DNA from: Suillus spraguei
Taxonomy: Eukaryota; Basidiomycota; Agaricomycetes; Boletales; Suillaceae
Length of the DNA stretch: 23,081 nucleotides
NCBI GenBank assembly: GCA_016800925.1
Contig: JABCPU010000869.1
Coordinates: 1-23,081 of the forward strand
Reading direction: 5' to 3'
Positions within the stretch are counted from its first letter, which is position 1; each line of letters opens with the position of its first letter. Of this stretch, positions 1-9,344 are shown piece after piece. The notes below the pieces were generated by a model. That model made no database searches. It was not told the origin of the DNA and saw nothing but the letters and a program-made list of their open reading frames with translations. The translations under genes were made by a program, and so were the position numbers.

Positions 1-33
1 ACACGCTCCGCCCCATGTCGCAGGATTTTCCTG

Positions 34-216
34 TAGCACCGTTACCACCCACACAGATACAACGTGACGAAGACAATTCACCCTGATAATTTGCGCAAGA
101 TGAAAGATCCTGAGATAGCAGACATAGACTTGGATCAAGTGTTCTTTGCGCTCCTCGCTGCTGCTTATGTCCAGACTAGCCATTTGGAGGCACAGCAAGA
201 GTCATGTCATAGATGA
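34..216 (+). CDS. Possible terminal exon of an unrecognised gene, cut by the window edge
   Basis: An open frame runs from just after a good splice acceptor (pyrimidine-rich stretch ending in tttcctgtag at 33) to TGA at 214-216. It reads like real protein, with the segment KMKDPEIADIDLDQVFFALL followed by an alanine-rich helix-like stretch. There is no ATG near the acceptor, so if real it is the last exon of a gene that starts outside the window. I do not recognise the family. It could also be chance coding potential. Confidence 0.25.
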
Positions 217-818
217 AATTGTTCTAAACACTTGCGTAGCAGGTAGCGCTCTCAATATAGATTATGAAACGATCAATATTAATGATCAGTGTAGACTCCA
301 TACTGTGGTCTCTTCGCTGGAACCTGCGTTTCTCCTCCACTTCCGTCATTGGGTGTAGAGTTCGCTGAAACTCCGAGTCGCAAGCGAGACGAGTGTGGTG
401 CAGCACAAAAGACTTGATTAAATATTGTCTCGCAAGCTTCGGACGGCTCATCCGCACTCAAGACATTCTTCGCGTAGCGCCGCCTTTGATTAGTATTACT
501 GTTCGCGTCGACACCTCATTCCTCGATCTAATCCTCGGGTAACTGTCAAGTCGACAATATATTGACACTAGTTATCAAAATTGCAATGATACATAGCAGA
601 CTATCATTTCACAGGAGTACCTACATTGATGTTCTCGACTTTACATAATAAAGTTGTAATGGTCGTCACAGGAGGGAACGACCGCACTAACAGAGATTTC
701 GGGAGTACAGTAATAAGTTGAGTGAGTCTATCTCTGAGCGCGCGTACCTGCCTGAGGTCGTGCGGTGGCCGCAGGCTTACTCATCCTGATGGCGTCGTAG
801 GTTGCGTCATCGTCTTCG
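217..818. other. Stretch without a supported gene
   Basis: Short overlapping frames occur on both strands, but none has intron borders, family motifs or a convincing composition. I see no repeat, hairpin or RNA gene here. Confidence 0.4.
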
Positions 819-1103
819 TCATAGGTAAGCGTCATGCTTGCGCGATACAACATTGAGTGCGTGATACGCAACAAGTACTGACTCGGAGTGCGCGATACAA
901 CCAGCTACTACGCTACTATTCACAATATACAACATGGTCCTCCAGCAGTCCAGGTTGATCTCTCTGATGTTGTGTTTCTCGAAGCGTTCGACAGCCTCCT
1001 GTAAGGTTGAAGGTTTTGTCCGCTCAATAAAAATCCGATATCCATTCCGTCCCACCGCAGCTGCCAGCCCTCTTTTGCTTCGTGCAAGTTCCTGCATGCG
1101 CAT
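819..1103 (-). CDS. Unrecognised ORF or exon
   Basis: A 94-codon frame contains a stretch with protein-like composition (ERTKPSTLQEAVERFEKHNI, then REINLDCWRTMLYIV), which looks amphipathic and helical. A competing frame overlaps it and the N-terminal part is less convincing, so it may be a single exon or a decayed gene piece. No family is recognised. The DNA from 1104 to 1454 holds only short frames, with nothing I can support. Confidence 0.25.
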   Translation of the reverse strand: MRMQELARSKRGLAAAVGRNGYRIFIERTKPSTLQEAVERFEKHNIREINLDCWRTMLYIVNSSVVAGCIAHSESVLVAYHALNVVSRKHDAYL

Positions 1104-1454
1104 TCATTAAATGACAGCTTGATTGAACTCGCGAACTTAATGTTGTTTGGTTGTCGCAAAGTTCTTCCAGTGTGGCCAGATCCTCGATGACGACCGTCTT
1201 TTTTCGTCCTTTAGTAGTGGTAAGTTAGCCTGGTCCTTAGTCAAGGTGTCAGACAGCGGGCCCGCGAGGATACAAGTTTTTGTGGAGTAGTACTGTATTT
1301 GGCCCATTGACAGTACTGTAACCGAGTCGTTCAAGGACCGGTATTCTGTTGTTTATGCGATAAAACCAGTACCCACATGTACATTGCATGCTTAAACAAT
1401 GCATACTACATCGAACTTGACCTAGTCCAGTCTTTCCTCAGCGAATCCAATAAT

Positions 1455-2024
1455 TCACATACGGAACCTTGTTGGCGCAATATCTACCCACCACTGCGGC
1501 TCTCTGCCCATGAACCTAGTGAGTTCATCAACCTGTTTCTGAGTAGGGCGTCGTTGATAACTTTCTGGCCAGTCCTTGAAGATGTATAGCACGAGAACAG
1601 CACCATCTTCTATGCATTCCGTTGGAACCATCTGTTGGGGAGGCAGGATTGCATGACCGATTGACATCGTTTGCATGCGGAAGATCCTTCTGAAGCTGTA
1701 AGAGGGGTTTACTTCGGCATTGCTCCTGGCCTTGAATTCGGGAAGGTCAGGATGTAGCTTGGAGAGGAAGGAACGAGCAGTCTCATAAAGCCACTTCTCA
1801 GATACGTAGTAACCGTACATTTGAGGATGATGTTGCCGAGGTGGAAGAGTTATATCAATACGGTGTTGCTTGGGCGGTCTGGCACGTCCAGAATTGCGCT
1901 GTTTGTCTTGCTTGGCTTCACCAGGCTGCGCAAGATCGATTGAGAAGGGGTATCAACGAAAAATACCTAGACACACCTGCATGCTAGACACCGCTCCATC
2001 GAGGCTTTGTAATTGTTGAGACAT
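1455..2024 (-). CDS. Hypothetical protein, 172 aa, two exons, intact
   Basis: Exon 1 (2024-1977, 16 codons) starts MSQQLQSLDGAVSSMQ. It is joined to exon 2 (1925-1455) across a 51-nt intron with GTGTGT donor and TTGCGCAG acceptor, and the join is exactly in frame. After a basic, proline-containing linker (RARPPKQHRIDITLPPR) comes a well-conserved-looking domain of about 120 residues: MYGYYVSEKWLYETA, then the motif VPTECIEDGAVLVLYIFKDW, then QKQVDELTRFMGREPQWWVD near the C-terminus. It resembles a conserved hypothetical family of agaric fungi, but I cannot assign a function. No signal peptide or membrane span is visible. A longer start at 2159 is open in the same frame, but it would collide with the divergent gene starting at 2153, so 2024 is preferred. 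It is one of only two genes in the window without a frame break. Confidence 0.72.
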
Positions 2025-2152
2025 GTTCAAGAGGATCTTGAGTTCATTACATAATGTTGGAACGTCGAGCAAGTTGACCTTATTTTGGCACTCCGAATTT
2101 AGACTACAACCAAACAACGTAAGAACAAGGTTCACAGCTAGCACTATCATTA
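2025..2152. promoter_or_regulatory. Divergent spacer between two hypothetical genes
   Basis: 128 bp separate the proposed start codons of the minus-strand gene (2024) and the plus-strand gene (2153). If both starts are right, this is a short bidirectional promoter. I see no clear TATA box, so the call rests on geometry only. Confidence 0.3.
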
Positions 2153-3117
2153 ATGGCAAGCGTTAACGCCGATCTTGGATTATCTCTCGCCATCGATGCT
2201 GCCGCCAACGACCCGATGCGAAGGGAGTGCCCCTGGTACGAAGTCTGGAATACGTGCTTAACCGAATATGTTTTTGCACACTCCAACACCGAAACAACTG
2301 CGTGTTCGACAATTCCCCAATATTCACTCGTCTGGACGTACGATGTTGATGTTGATATCGATGTTGATGATAGTACCAGTAATCCATCCTCACCGGACAG
2401 TAACCGATCATCTCCCCACCTGGGCGTCTTTCCAAACGTTCTGTGAAGATCCCCGATTTTGTTCAAGTACTCCGTCGCGCCACTCGACCACAGCCATCTT
2501 CGCCCCCCTATAGTCGCCAGCGGTCGAATTCGAGTCATTTGGATCCATTCTAGACAACCAAGTCGCGAAGCAGGTCGTGTATGCATTTTCTAACGATCGT
2601 ACTCTCGAGTCGCTCGGTGTGGTGCTGGCTTGTGGGCTATACTGGGGATATTAGGAAGTTGACCGGCCGTTTCTTGGCGACTTTGAGGAACTGAAGAAGA
2701 CTATGCAAGACTCAGATCAAGATTATGTCCCTCAGACGGAGAACTCTACAGATACGGAATCTTCAGGCTCTCCGGGCTCCCTAGGCTCCTCTGTCCACTC
2801 CGAAGCTCCCAATGTTTTATACCACGTTCCTTCATGTATCTTCTCGATTCTTGATGGTCGCCGCCAATTCTCCTTCGACGACGTACCACTCTGCAAGCAG
2901 GCTTTGGCTCAGATAGCCGTGCATCTGAAAGCTTGCCATAGTGAGTTTTGGGGACTGCAGGGCAATGGGGAGTGCGCTACTTGCGCTAAAATTGTTTGTT
3001 TTCTTTGTCACATTTGTAGTTTACTCACACTGACCTGCATCATTCCTACAGGAAAGAGAGAATTACGAGCGTGCGTTGAAAGAGGCGGAGCAAAGGGACA
3101 TTGAAATGTCATCGTAA
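2153..3117 (+). pseudogene. Frame-broken hypothetical protein gene
   Basis: ATG at 2153 opens MASVNADLGLSLAIDAAAND and continues through CPWYEVWNTCLTEYVF and an acidic run of GAT repeats (DVDVDIDVDD) to a stop at 2444. Coding clearly continues in shifted frames: one missing base in the TT run at 2439-2440 gives KIPDFVQVLRRATRPQPSSP, and one in the CC run at 2545-2546 gives ILDNQVAKQVVYAFSNDRTL. An in-frame TAG at 2652-2654 then precedes a Ser/Thr/Asp-rich tail starting at 2703 (SDQDYVPQTENSTDTESSGS) and a final FSILDGRRQFSFDD-type segment. A GTGAGT donor near 2941 and an acceptor ending at 3051 suggest a last exon encoding ERENYERALKEAEQRDIEMS and stopping at 3115-3117, but its splice phase does not fit cleanly. 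The family resembles agaric hypothetical proteins; function is unknown. The two frameshifts may be consensus errors, whereas the TAG is a substitution. Confidence 0.45.
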
Positions 3118-3219
3118 ATCATCCGTCCTTTGTCATTTGTTGTTTCTTGTCTCGTTCCATCAAAGCTTCCTCGCAACAGATAATATTCATAACTTTGGGC
3201 CTCATAACCAAATGTACTC

Positions 3220-3269
3220 GCAATAAAGTGATGGGACAACTAAGGACACAAACCTTGAAAGAAATACAT
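3220..3269. repeat. 50-bp direct repeat, left copy
   Basis: From gcaataaagtgatgggac to gaaatacat this 50-bp string is identical to 7953-8002, in the same orientation. It lies exactly where homology between the left arm and the right-hand kinase copy ends, so it marks one edge of the duplicated block. Confidence 0.9.
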
Positions 3270-3359
3270 GTGTTGGACACTGTTTGACCAATAGATCTCC
3301 ATGGCATTCACGTGCACGTGCACCAATGACCTCGTGATACAAGAGTGTATGTATGAAAT

Positions 3360-6024
3360 TTATGACACATTGACGGGATGGCGAACGATAATGTCTGGGG
3401 CGACAGACTCTACGTTATCCAGGAGCCAAGTTTGAAGAATAGACCCATCTTCATCCATTTTGGCCTCGGGAGCGATATGAATAGAGCGAAGGCAAGTTAC
3501 CGCAATTTTCCAGTTAGATTGGTGAGACGGTGAGGGTTTTTCGAGGTCAGCATGCCCATGCCGAAACCTCCAGATAAAGTCAGATTTTTCCATCCTACAT
3601 CCTTTAGCATCCACTTTCAGCCACTCATCGAGCAGTCTGCCATTGCTCATCAGCTTGCCTCCTTGGTACCTAAGACAGACCCAGACAAGGACCCAGACGA
3701 GCGATTCAGCATCATGCCGGTACAAGTGTGTGACTTTGCCTAAGATGGCATCTTTCGCGAGCAGGTCAATTGCCATGAATGGGACCGTTCCTGTGCGCTC
3801 CTTGCCACTAGGCCCATCGCGTTCAATTGACGATAAGTCGTAGTCATTGAGAACCCCGATCCATTGGCCATTCCACCAGTAGACCATAAGATTGCTAGGA
3901 CTGATATCCCGGTGATGGACATTGTGTTTCCAGAGTGTATAATGACCTGTCGGCACAGTCAGGGACAGCGAAAAGCACAAGATAAATCAGACCTACACAG
4001 CACAACTTGCCACCATGCGCTAAGAAATTCGTCTCCACTGAGAGACGTGATTGGGACAAGCTTCCTGAACACGATGATATACAAAACACGACTGCCGCGT
4101 TCGGCGTCAGGATCTTGAATTCCGAGCGACTTCCTGATTTTCACCGTGGACGTCTGGTCAAACTTGTGGAACCAAACCATGTCCGGGATGTGACCCTTTA
4201 CTGTTGACTCCTCGCTCGCGATGGCATACACATTCTGGAGTATCTCGTCCTCACTCTGACGCCGCTCTTCTGGCCAATAGAGCTTGGCGACCAGTTCGTT
4301 GGTATCGTTACCACAAATATCCCTCTTCTTCTTGTCCGAAAGATACTTGCTTTGGACCGAAAAGACATTGGTTGCGCGGCCGCGCAGACCAAAGTGAGTC
4401 GTGCGTGTGTCAGATTTCAGGTCCAATTTGAGGTCAACATTTCCGATGATGACATTGCATGAAACTCCAGGCACATGGGTGAATTTCGAATTATGGCCCC
4501 ATTGCTCATCTCCCATACGCTGCATAGCAAGCAGTAAGACAAGGAATCGGGGAACATCCTTGATGAAGTTAATGCCAGCGCATTGAATGGCGTCCTCCCG
4601 ATCAAAATACCAGATGTAAATGATATCATCTAGCACGGGTGATCAATTTGACAAGAGACCTACAATATCCAGTACACTTACTGTCCACTACATAGGAGAT
4701 GACGCACTGCAGCGCAATGTTGGCTGCGAATATCTCTGCGACATACAAACCATTCTGGACGTTTGGATGGATCTTTACAAGTGGTTCCTGTGGGGGCGCC
4801 TTCTGGTCTGCGTGGCTCTCGTTGGTTTTCTTGGGGCGCTTAGAAGCGGATTCGTTGAGGTCTGATTGATCAGATTTACGTTTGTTGTCTGATCTTGCTT
4901 TCAGTCGCTCGGACGCACGCGTACCCCGTGCTGAATTACGAATGTCAGCAACGAAGCAGTGGGTAGACGCTGTGCGGCTTACGTTCATTGAGTGCTTGCT
5001 TGAGCTTGGGGCAGGAGCGGGGCAGGTACAGGCGCTGCACCAGTTGGCTCAGGGTGCTCTGTTCCATTCGAAAGATTCAAATACTTGAGCCCTGGCTTAG
5101 GTGGAGCGTATTCTGTCACTTTGTAAGGTAATACTGGATGGGCCAGAGTGCGGCTGCGTTTGAATTCTATGGCCGAGCGAACATCGATCCAATTGAAGTT
5201 TCCGCGAGGCTTCGCCGCTGCTTTGTTCGTGTAAAACTCCTTCTCAGCCTCTTCGGTTTGATCGCCGTCGTTGTTACCCGTACTGTCCTTGCTCTTACCT
5301 TTGCCCTTATCCTTAGTCTCTACACCCTCTGCCACACGCTTGGCCGCTTTCCTAGAGACGATGACGACATCAGGCTTGCGTATAGACTTTGCGTCCTGGT
5401 GCGTTTGCTTCATGTCCTTATCATTATGATGAAACAGGATGTCGGTCTCGTTGTTGTGTGCAAAAATGGGTAGTCCGGGGACTTCCAAGCTGCTCAGTTT
5501 AAGGAGTGCAGTATTGGCTGCACGCACAAAAGACGGGTACGAACTCGGCTCTACGGTGCAATTGGCACTGGACAAAGGCGTTCAGCTCTTTTCACACTGT
5601 GTGAACTCCGTACTTACAATTCGGTCAAGTTGTCCGTAATTTCTGGAGTATTATTACAGATTTCCAGGACGGCTTTGAGAGAATCTTGAAGTAATTTGGA
5701 CTTCTCACTACTAGGGCGCCCTTCGAAGCCACAGAGGAGCTCCTGCAGCATTGCGTCGGCATCGCATTTCCTGTAGTCGTCGACATCCCGAGTGATCCAT
5801 GGGCGGACATCATGGACCCTGCGTGTATGATGAAATTTAATACCGATAGCCAAGCAAAGAGAATTGACGTACCTGACGCCTAGAGTGCTAATGTGTTCGC
5901 TGACAGCGGCAGAGCCGACTGCAAGTGGGGTAGAGTTGAGCCCAGAGGCAGAATTGACACCGTGAGGAGGCGTCTTTGGTGCAGTACGAGCAGCACTAGT
6001 GGTCGCACCAGTACTATTGACCAT
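3360..6024 (-). CDS. FunK1-type fungal protein kinase (left copy, one broken spot)
   Basis: Six exons: 6024-5873, 5818-5618, 5567-4983, 4930-4682, 4629-3997 and 3946-3360, about 800 codons. The N-terminal half is Ser/Thr- and Lys-rich with a basic linker (LKARSDNKRKSDQSDLNESA) and a poorly structured proline-rich stretch. The kinase domain lies in exons 5-6. A candidate nucleotide-binding lysine is in ELVAKLYWPEE, the catalytic loop is HRDISPSNLMVYWW, the metal-binding loop is NDYDLSS (DYD in place of DFG), and an activation-segment motif GTVPFMAIDLL follows. This matches the FunK1 family (Pkinase_fungal), which is expanded in mushroom fungi and whose targets are unknown. No transmembrane or signal segment is seen. 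Exon 3 is exactly 2 bases short compared with the right copy, in C-rich DNA at about 4996 and 5017, which gives an early TGA near 4985. Everything downstream is open. It may be intact in reality or a recent pseudogene. Confidence 0.8.
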
Positions 6025-7561
6025 GATGAAACTTAGGTACTGTTCTGTTAGTAAATGAAAGTGAACTCGCTGAAGACAAGAAGATGCAGATTGCAGCTCG
6101 CTTTTAAACCAGAATAACGCTATTGTTCCGACATGACTCCAAGTCCACAGTGGTTACCTGGAACTTCGAATGTTGATGGGGGGATGCAGATAGTAGGACC
6201 GTTCACATCATGACCACAGGCACTGCCACCACCATCAACTTCTTTTGATGCATCTGGCGCCCACAAACGCCCATCATGACTCTTGTTCCAGGCGCAAAAA
6301 ACATTTGTGATTTGAGATAAGATTGTGGAACATTATGCATCAATTTTGCACCACTCAACCACCGCCGTCGTGATTATCCCAATAAGCAGACTCGGACTTG
6401 GAGTCACCCCCAGAGTCTGCGACAGACTTGGCCCCATTTCCCGGGCGTTCTCTGGTCATATCTAACATGTCTTCGTCCACAGCGCCACCGTAATTTTTCT
6501 CATGGGCGGAATCGCCCCATTGTGCCTCACTCAGTGAGTCAAATGACCATTGTATCTTCATCCAAATGCATCACTGTTATTCTTTTTTGGCGTTCCGCTC
6601 CACTTTCTCGTAGCAAAATTTCACCCATTCAGTGTGGCGTGCTGCTTGGCGACTCGGAAACAGCCTATCCATATCGCTACCATTATGCAGATTTCATCGT
6701 CGCTACCCTTGCTTCCACTGTGATTTCCCCAACGAGCACAATCGTATCATGACTCGATCAGACATCCATCCATCCCATTCTTTTCTTCGACATCTATGGC
6801 TAAATGAACATCCAACAAGGATGATGTCTTTTTGGCGGTCCGCGGTGTCTGGAAAATTCTTGCAGGAACTTCATCTGGTGACCGTTATCGTTACCATCAT
6901 GCATCAGATTTCGATGCCACCACCCAATGAGCATAATTGCGATTGGGTTCGCGATCAGTTTATCAAGTCCTCGACAGACATTTACCCAATTGTCGCTGTT
7001 CTTTTTCTTTAGCATGTGTACATCCACCAAGGTCTTTGGCGCTCCTGTGGTATTTGAAGACGTCTTGCAGGAAAGCTTTACCCGTTTGTTAATTCTCGTT
7101 CCTCTCGCTACTAATACTAGCCTGGAAGTCTCTTCAGTCGCCGCTCTCGCCAACGCCAATGCCTCCAGCAAAGCTATCAAACACGCCACTGCGTGATAAA
7201 ATTTCTAACGCACATGTACATGATATTAATATTGGTTGTATTGTATTATCTTACAGCTACGACATGATTGACCGCATGACGAGTCCATCAACTTTGTTGT
7301 ACTGTATGCTGCCTATCTAAGTTGAAGAACTTGGCAATGCTCAGGGTTGAACGTTGGGCATCACCTAGCTAGTCGACACTATTACAGTTAGTTGGATGAT
7401 ATACTTGAACTCTGAAATTATAATCTGTAACACGACCCGGCCCAAACATTTGCGCATAATTCTGCATAATCCTTTTTTTTTTGCATGACTTATCAGTGAA
7501 GGGATGATATATAAATATGATCTGCGCAAATAATCACTACATGCCCATGCTCAACTACCAT
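6025..7561. repeat. Kinase upstream region and duplicated RPS13 3' flank (copy A)
   Basis: This 1.5-kb stretch lies between the kinase start and the RPS13 remnant. It corresponds to 17593-19154 in copy B, and about 6950-7561 also occurs in copy C. It contains many short frames on both strands, including a minus frame at 6355-6561 with an acidic, glycine-rich end and the small ORF at 7014-7196, none of them recognisable. Two similar sub-blocks (a CGCTACCATTATGCAGATTTC-like motif near 6675 and a related one near 6888) hint at an old internal tandem duplication. The kinase promoter must lie in its left part. No convincing TATA box is seen. Confidence 0.6.
7014..7196 (+). CDS. Small ORF of unknown status, kept open in three repeat copies
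   Basis: This 60-codon frame reads MCTSTKVFGAPVVFE... with a hydrophobic middle (RLLILVPLATNTSLEV) and an alanine-rich C-terminus ending KHATA. Copy C keeps the same frame at 22659-22844 (61 codons) and copy B at 17852-18118. A difference between A and C is exactly 3 bp (GAC versus GAAAAC) and leaves the frame open. However, the opposite strand is also open across much of the region, and substitutions are not concentrated at third codon positions, so coding is unproven. It could equally be 3' flanking DNA of RPS13. Confidence 0.22.
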   Translation: MCTSTKVFGAPVVFEDVLQESFTRLLILVPLATNTSLEVSSVAALANANASSKAIKHATA

Positions 7562-7599
7562 TCACGCAATCAAAGTGGGAGTAGTAGCAGAGTCATACT
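7562..7599 (-). pseudogene. RPS13 3'-end fragment (38 bp)
   Basis: In reverse complement this matches the last 38 coding bases of the intact RPS13 gene (17555-17592), from AGTATGACTCTG to the stop TGA, and encodes YDSATTPTLIA. The RPS13 3' flank follows. Upstream of it the RPS13 body is absent and a different sequence begins. It is a joint left by the duplication, not a functional gene. Confidence 0.85.
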
Positions 7600-7897
7600 C
7601 AGACCGCATCCACTGCAGGACGCGTCCCTGCACCTGAAAGTCGCTTCCCGGGACCCGCAATGCTGTACATGCACTTTCTTGACCTTTGCAGTAACCAGTT
7701 TGTCGGAATCGTCAAGAGTCCTCTTAAATTTCTGAGGTCAACACCATTATACTTATACGTAATCGATGCTGACAGTAGTTAACTCCAGATGTTCGAATAT
7801 CCAGTCAAGGCGTTACTCGCTACATAACCAACAGCAAAACCAGAAAAGCGGGAAAGATTCTCGACAACAAGTAACAAATATACGTACGCAAGGATAA
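7600..7897. repeat. Segment shared only by copies A and C
   Basis: This roughly 300-bp stretch matches 21938-22232 in inverted orientation and replaces the RPS13 body upstream of the 38-bp RPS13 tail in both copies. It includes the quasi-palindrome gcaggacgcgtccctgc at 7615-7631 (22200-22216 in copy C), about 15-20 bp from the joint. No gene is visible in it. From 7898 to 7952 an AT-rich spacer leads to the second 50-bp repeat. Confidence 0.75.
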
Positions 7898-7952
7898 TGC
7901 ATTAAATTATGTCGATGATAATAAAAAATCTATATAGACATCGGGTTATGCT

Positions 7953-8002
7953 GCAATAAAGTGATGGGACAACTAAGGACACAAACCTTGAAAGAAATAC
8001 AT
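7953..8002. repeat. 50-bp direct repeat, right copy
   Basis: Identical to 3220-3269. With it, this copy brackets the left arm, leaving a 4.68-kb interval between the two. It sits just downstream of the MIOX gene. Confidence 0.9.
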
Positions 8003-8108
8003 AATTAAGCTATGTGGATTTTGCCCTCTATATCGACTAAGAATCTGCGTCTGTATCAGATAGTGGTCTATAATTTTAAAATAAAGTCGTGCGCGTTATC
8101 ACGCGCAT

Positions 8109-9344
8109 CTACCAGTCGATCTCTGAAGGGAAGAATTTAACAATAAGGCCCTCGTAGTACGGGCGAAGTTTTTCAATATCGCAGGGCTCGTCGCTCTTCG
8201 AGTAGAGATCATAAGGGTTGAAGGCACGAGCGGCCTCAAGGCTACATGATCCTTCTCATTCATGAGGTGCGTGTAAGCTCCCTCACGGTGCCATCTAATT
8301 AGATATTATAAAATTTGGTGGATGGTGTAGACTGGGTGAAGCTTACGGATAAAAACTGTGATATCTGATCATAGCAAGGCCTTCCGCAGGAAGGGAGCTC
8401 TGATTCTTAACGACATTGTAGAGATACTGCAAGAAGTCTGGTAAGCACAGAATAATACGATATGTAAATAGAAATATACCTCATCATGACCCCAAGACAC
8501 CATAACATTATCAAGGCCGCAATTAGGCTCATAAATTCCGTACTGCGTGAATAAACGGCGTCATGGAAGTCGGGTTGCCAGCGAAGGTACCGGGGTATAT
8601 GTTTTTATCGGAGAAAGCGCAACCGACAACAAAGGTATCCTACCGCAAAGAACCGCGTATCAGTCTACACATCGTCACGAGTAACAAATAAAGGAACCTA
8701 CACCAACAACGTCCCACTGGCCCTCGCTACCAAATAGGTACAACAGCTTACCAAGGTCGTGGATCAAACCGGTAACTTGCATCCATTCAGGCTTTCCGTC
8801 CCGTCGGATGGCCTCGGCAGTCTGTAGCAAATGCTCAATTTGCGAAAGCTCAGTCTAAATATGTATTAGAACTGAATCAGTAAAGGAAAATCACAAGCCA
8901 ACAAATCACTGACGTCTGGATCCGACTCGTCCACGAGTGTATTGAGCATTTCCATAGCTTGCCAGATACCCATGCGAGCGCGTTTCCGGCTCTTGAATTC
9001 CGTGCGGGCCTTGATGTTGAAAGCCACAGTTTGTTTTTCTACATGGAGCATCAGTACCACCTCGTGAATCAGTAGATCGGATGTATCAAATGACCATGTT
9101 GCTCTTTGTAAAAATTCTTGACGCGATCGCAGGCAGTCTCATACTGCGGAAAGTGTCTTGTCTTTGGTAGAATCAAACTCGGACTGAGAGTCCCAAATTT
9201 TGGCCTTTAGAACATTTACTGCGAGGACACAGTGAGTCGTCATGAAGCGGTGGAACGGCATGATGAATACACACCGTCATCGACTGCGTCGGAAACAGTG
9301 TCAAGTTCATGCCCAGCGTGTGTGTTAATAACGATGGCAGGCAT
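8109..9344 (-). CDS. Myo-inositol oxygenase (MIOX)
   Basis: MIOX is a cytosolic di-iron enzyme that cleaves myo-inositol with O2 to D-glucuronate. Seven exons: 9344-9275, 9218-9095, 9038-8914, 8854-8702, 8639-8480, 8426-8347 and 8294-8109. The signature is unmistakable: [21 protein letters not shown], the ligand-bearing [33 protein letters not shown] (His-Asp pair), [37 protein letters not shown] (His), [20 protein letters not shown] (His) and [15 protein letters not shown] (Asp), ending EIDW. All the family's iron-binding positions are present. The exons sum to 898 nt. Five single bases appear missing, each consistent with a shortened run (exon 2 at about 9146 and 9151; exon 5 at about 8548 and 8573; exon 7 at about 8236), and adding five gives 903 nt, or 300 aa, close to the family's usual length. 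The start chosen is the first ATG joined in frame to exon 2. It is probably a real gene with consensus errors. The AKR gene upstream on the same strand may act in the same pathway. Confidence 0.88.

Larger units (their letters stand above)
3270..7897 (-). repeat. Large inverted duplication, left arm (copy A)
   Basis: Reverse-complemented, this block matches 17555-21870 (copy B) through the kinase gene and its upstream region. From about 6950 to 7897 it also matches 21938-22908 (copy C). Similarity is high, with scattered substitutions and small indels, so the copies are separate loci rather than a simple artefactual echo. At its outer end it contains a 38-bp RPS13 3' fragment (7562-7599) joined to a segment (7600-7897) that copy C shares and copy B lacks. 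No transposase or terminal inverted repeat is seen. Confidence 0.88.

Noticed and set aside
2104..2586. 160-codon minus ORF
   Set aside because: It lies opposite the plus-strand gene starting at 2153, whose sequence is more protein-like and continues across its frame shifts.
4985..5575. The left kinase linker ORF as a separate 196-aa protein
   Set aside because: It is exon 3 of the kinase gene. The apparent stop comes from two missing bases relative to the right copy.
6800..7189. Minus-strand 129-codon ORF upstream of the left kinase
   Set aside because: It overlaps the small plus-strand ORF, has no motif, and the frame is not kept as a whole in copies B and C. Treated as a chance frame.
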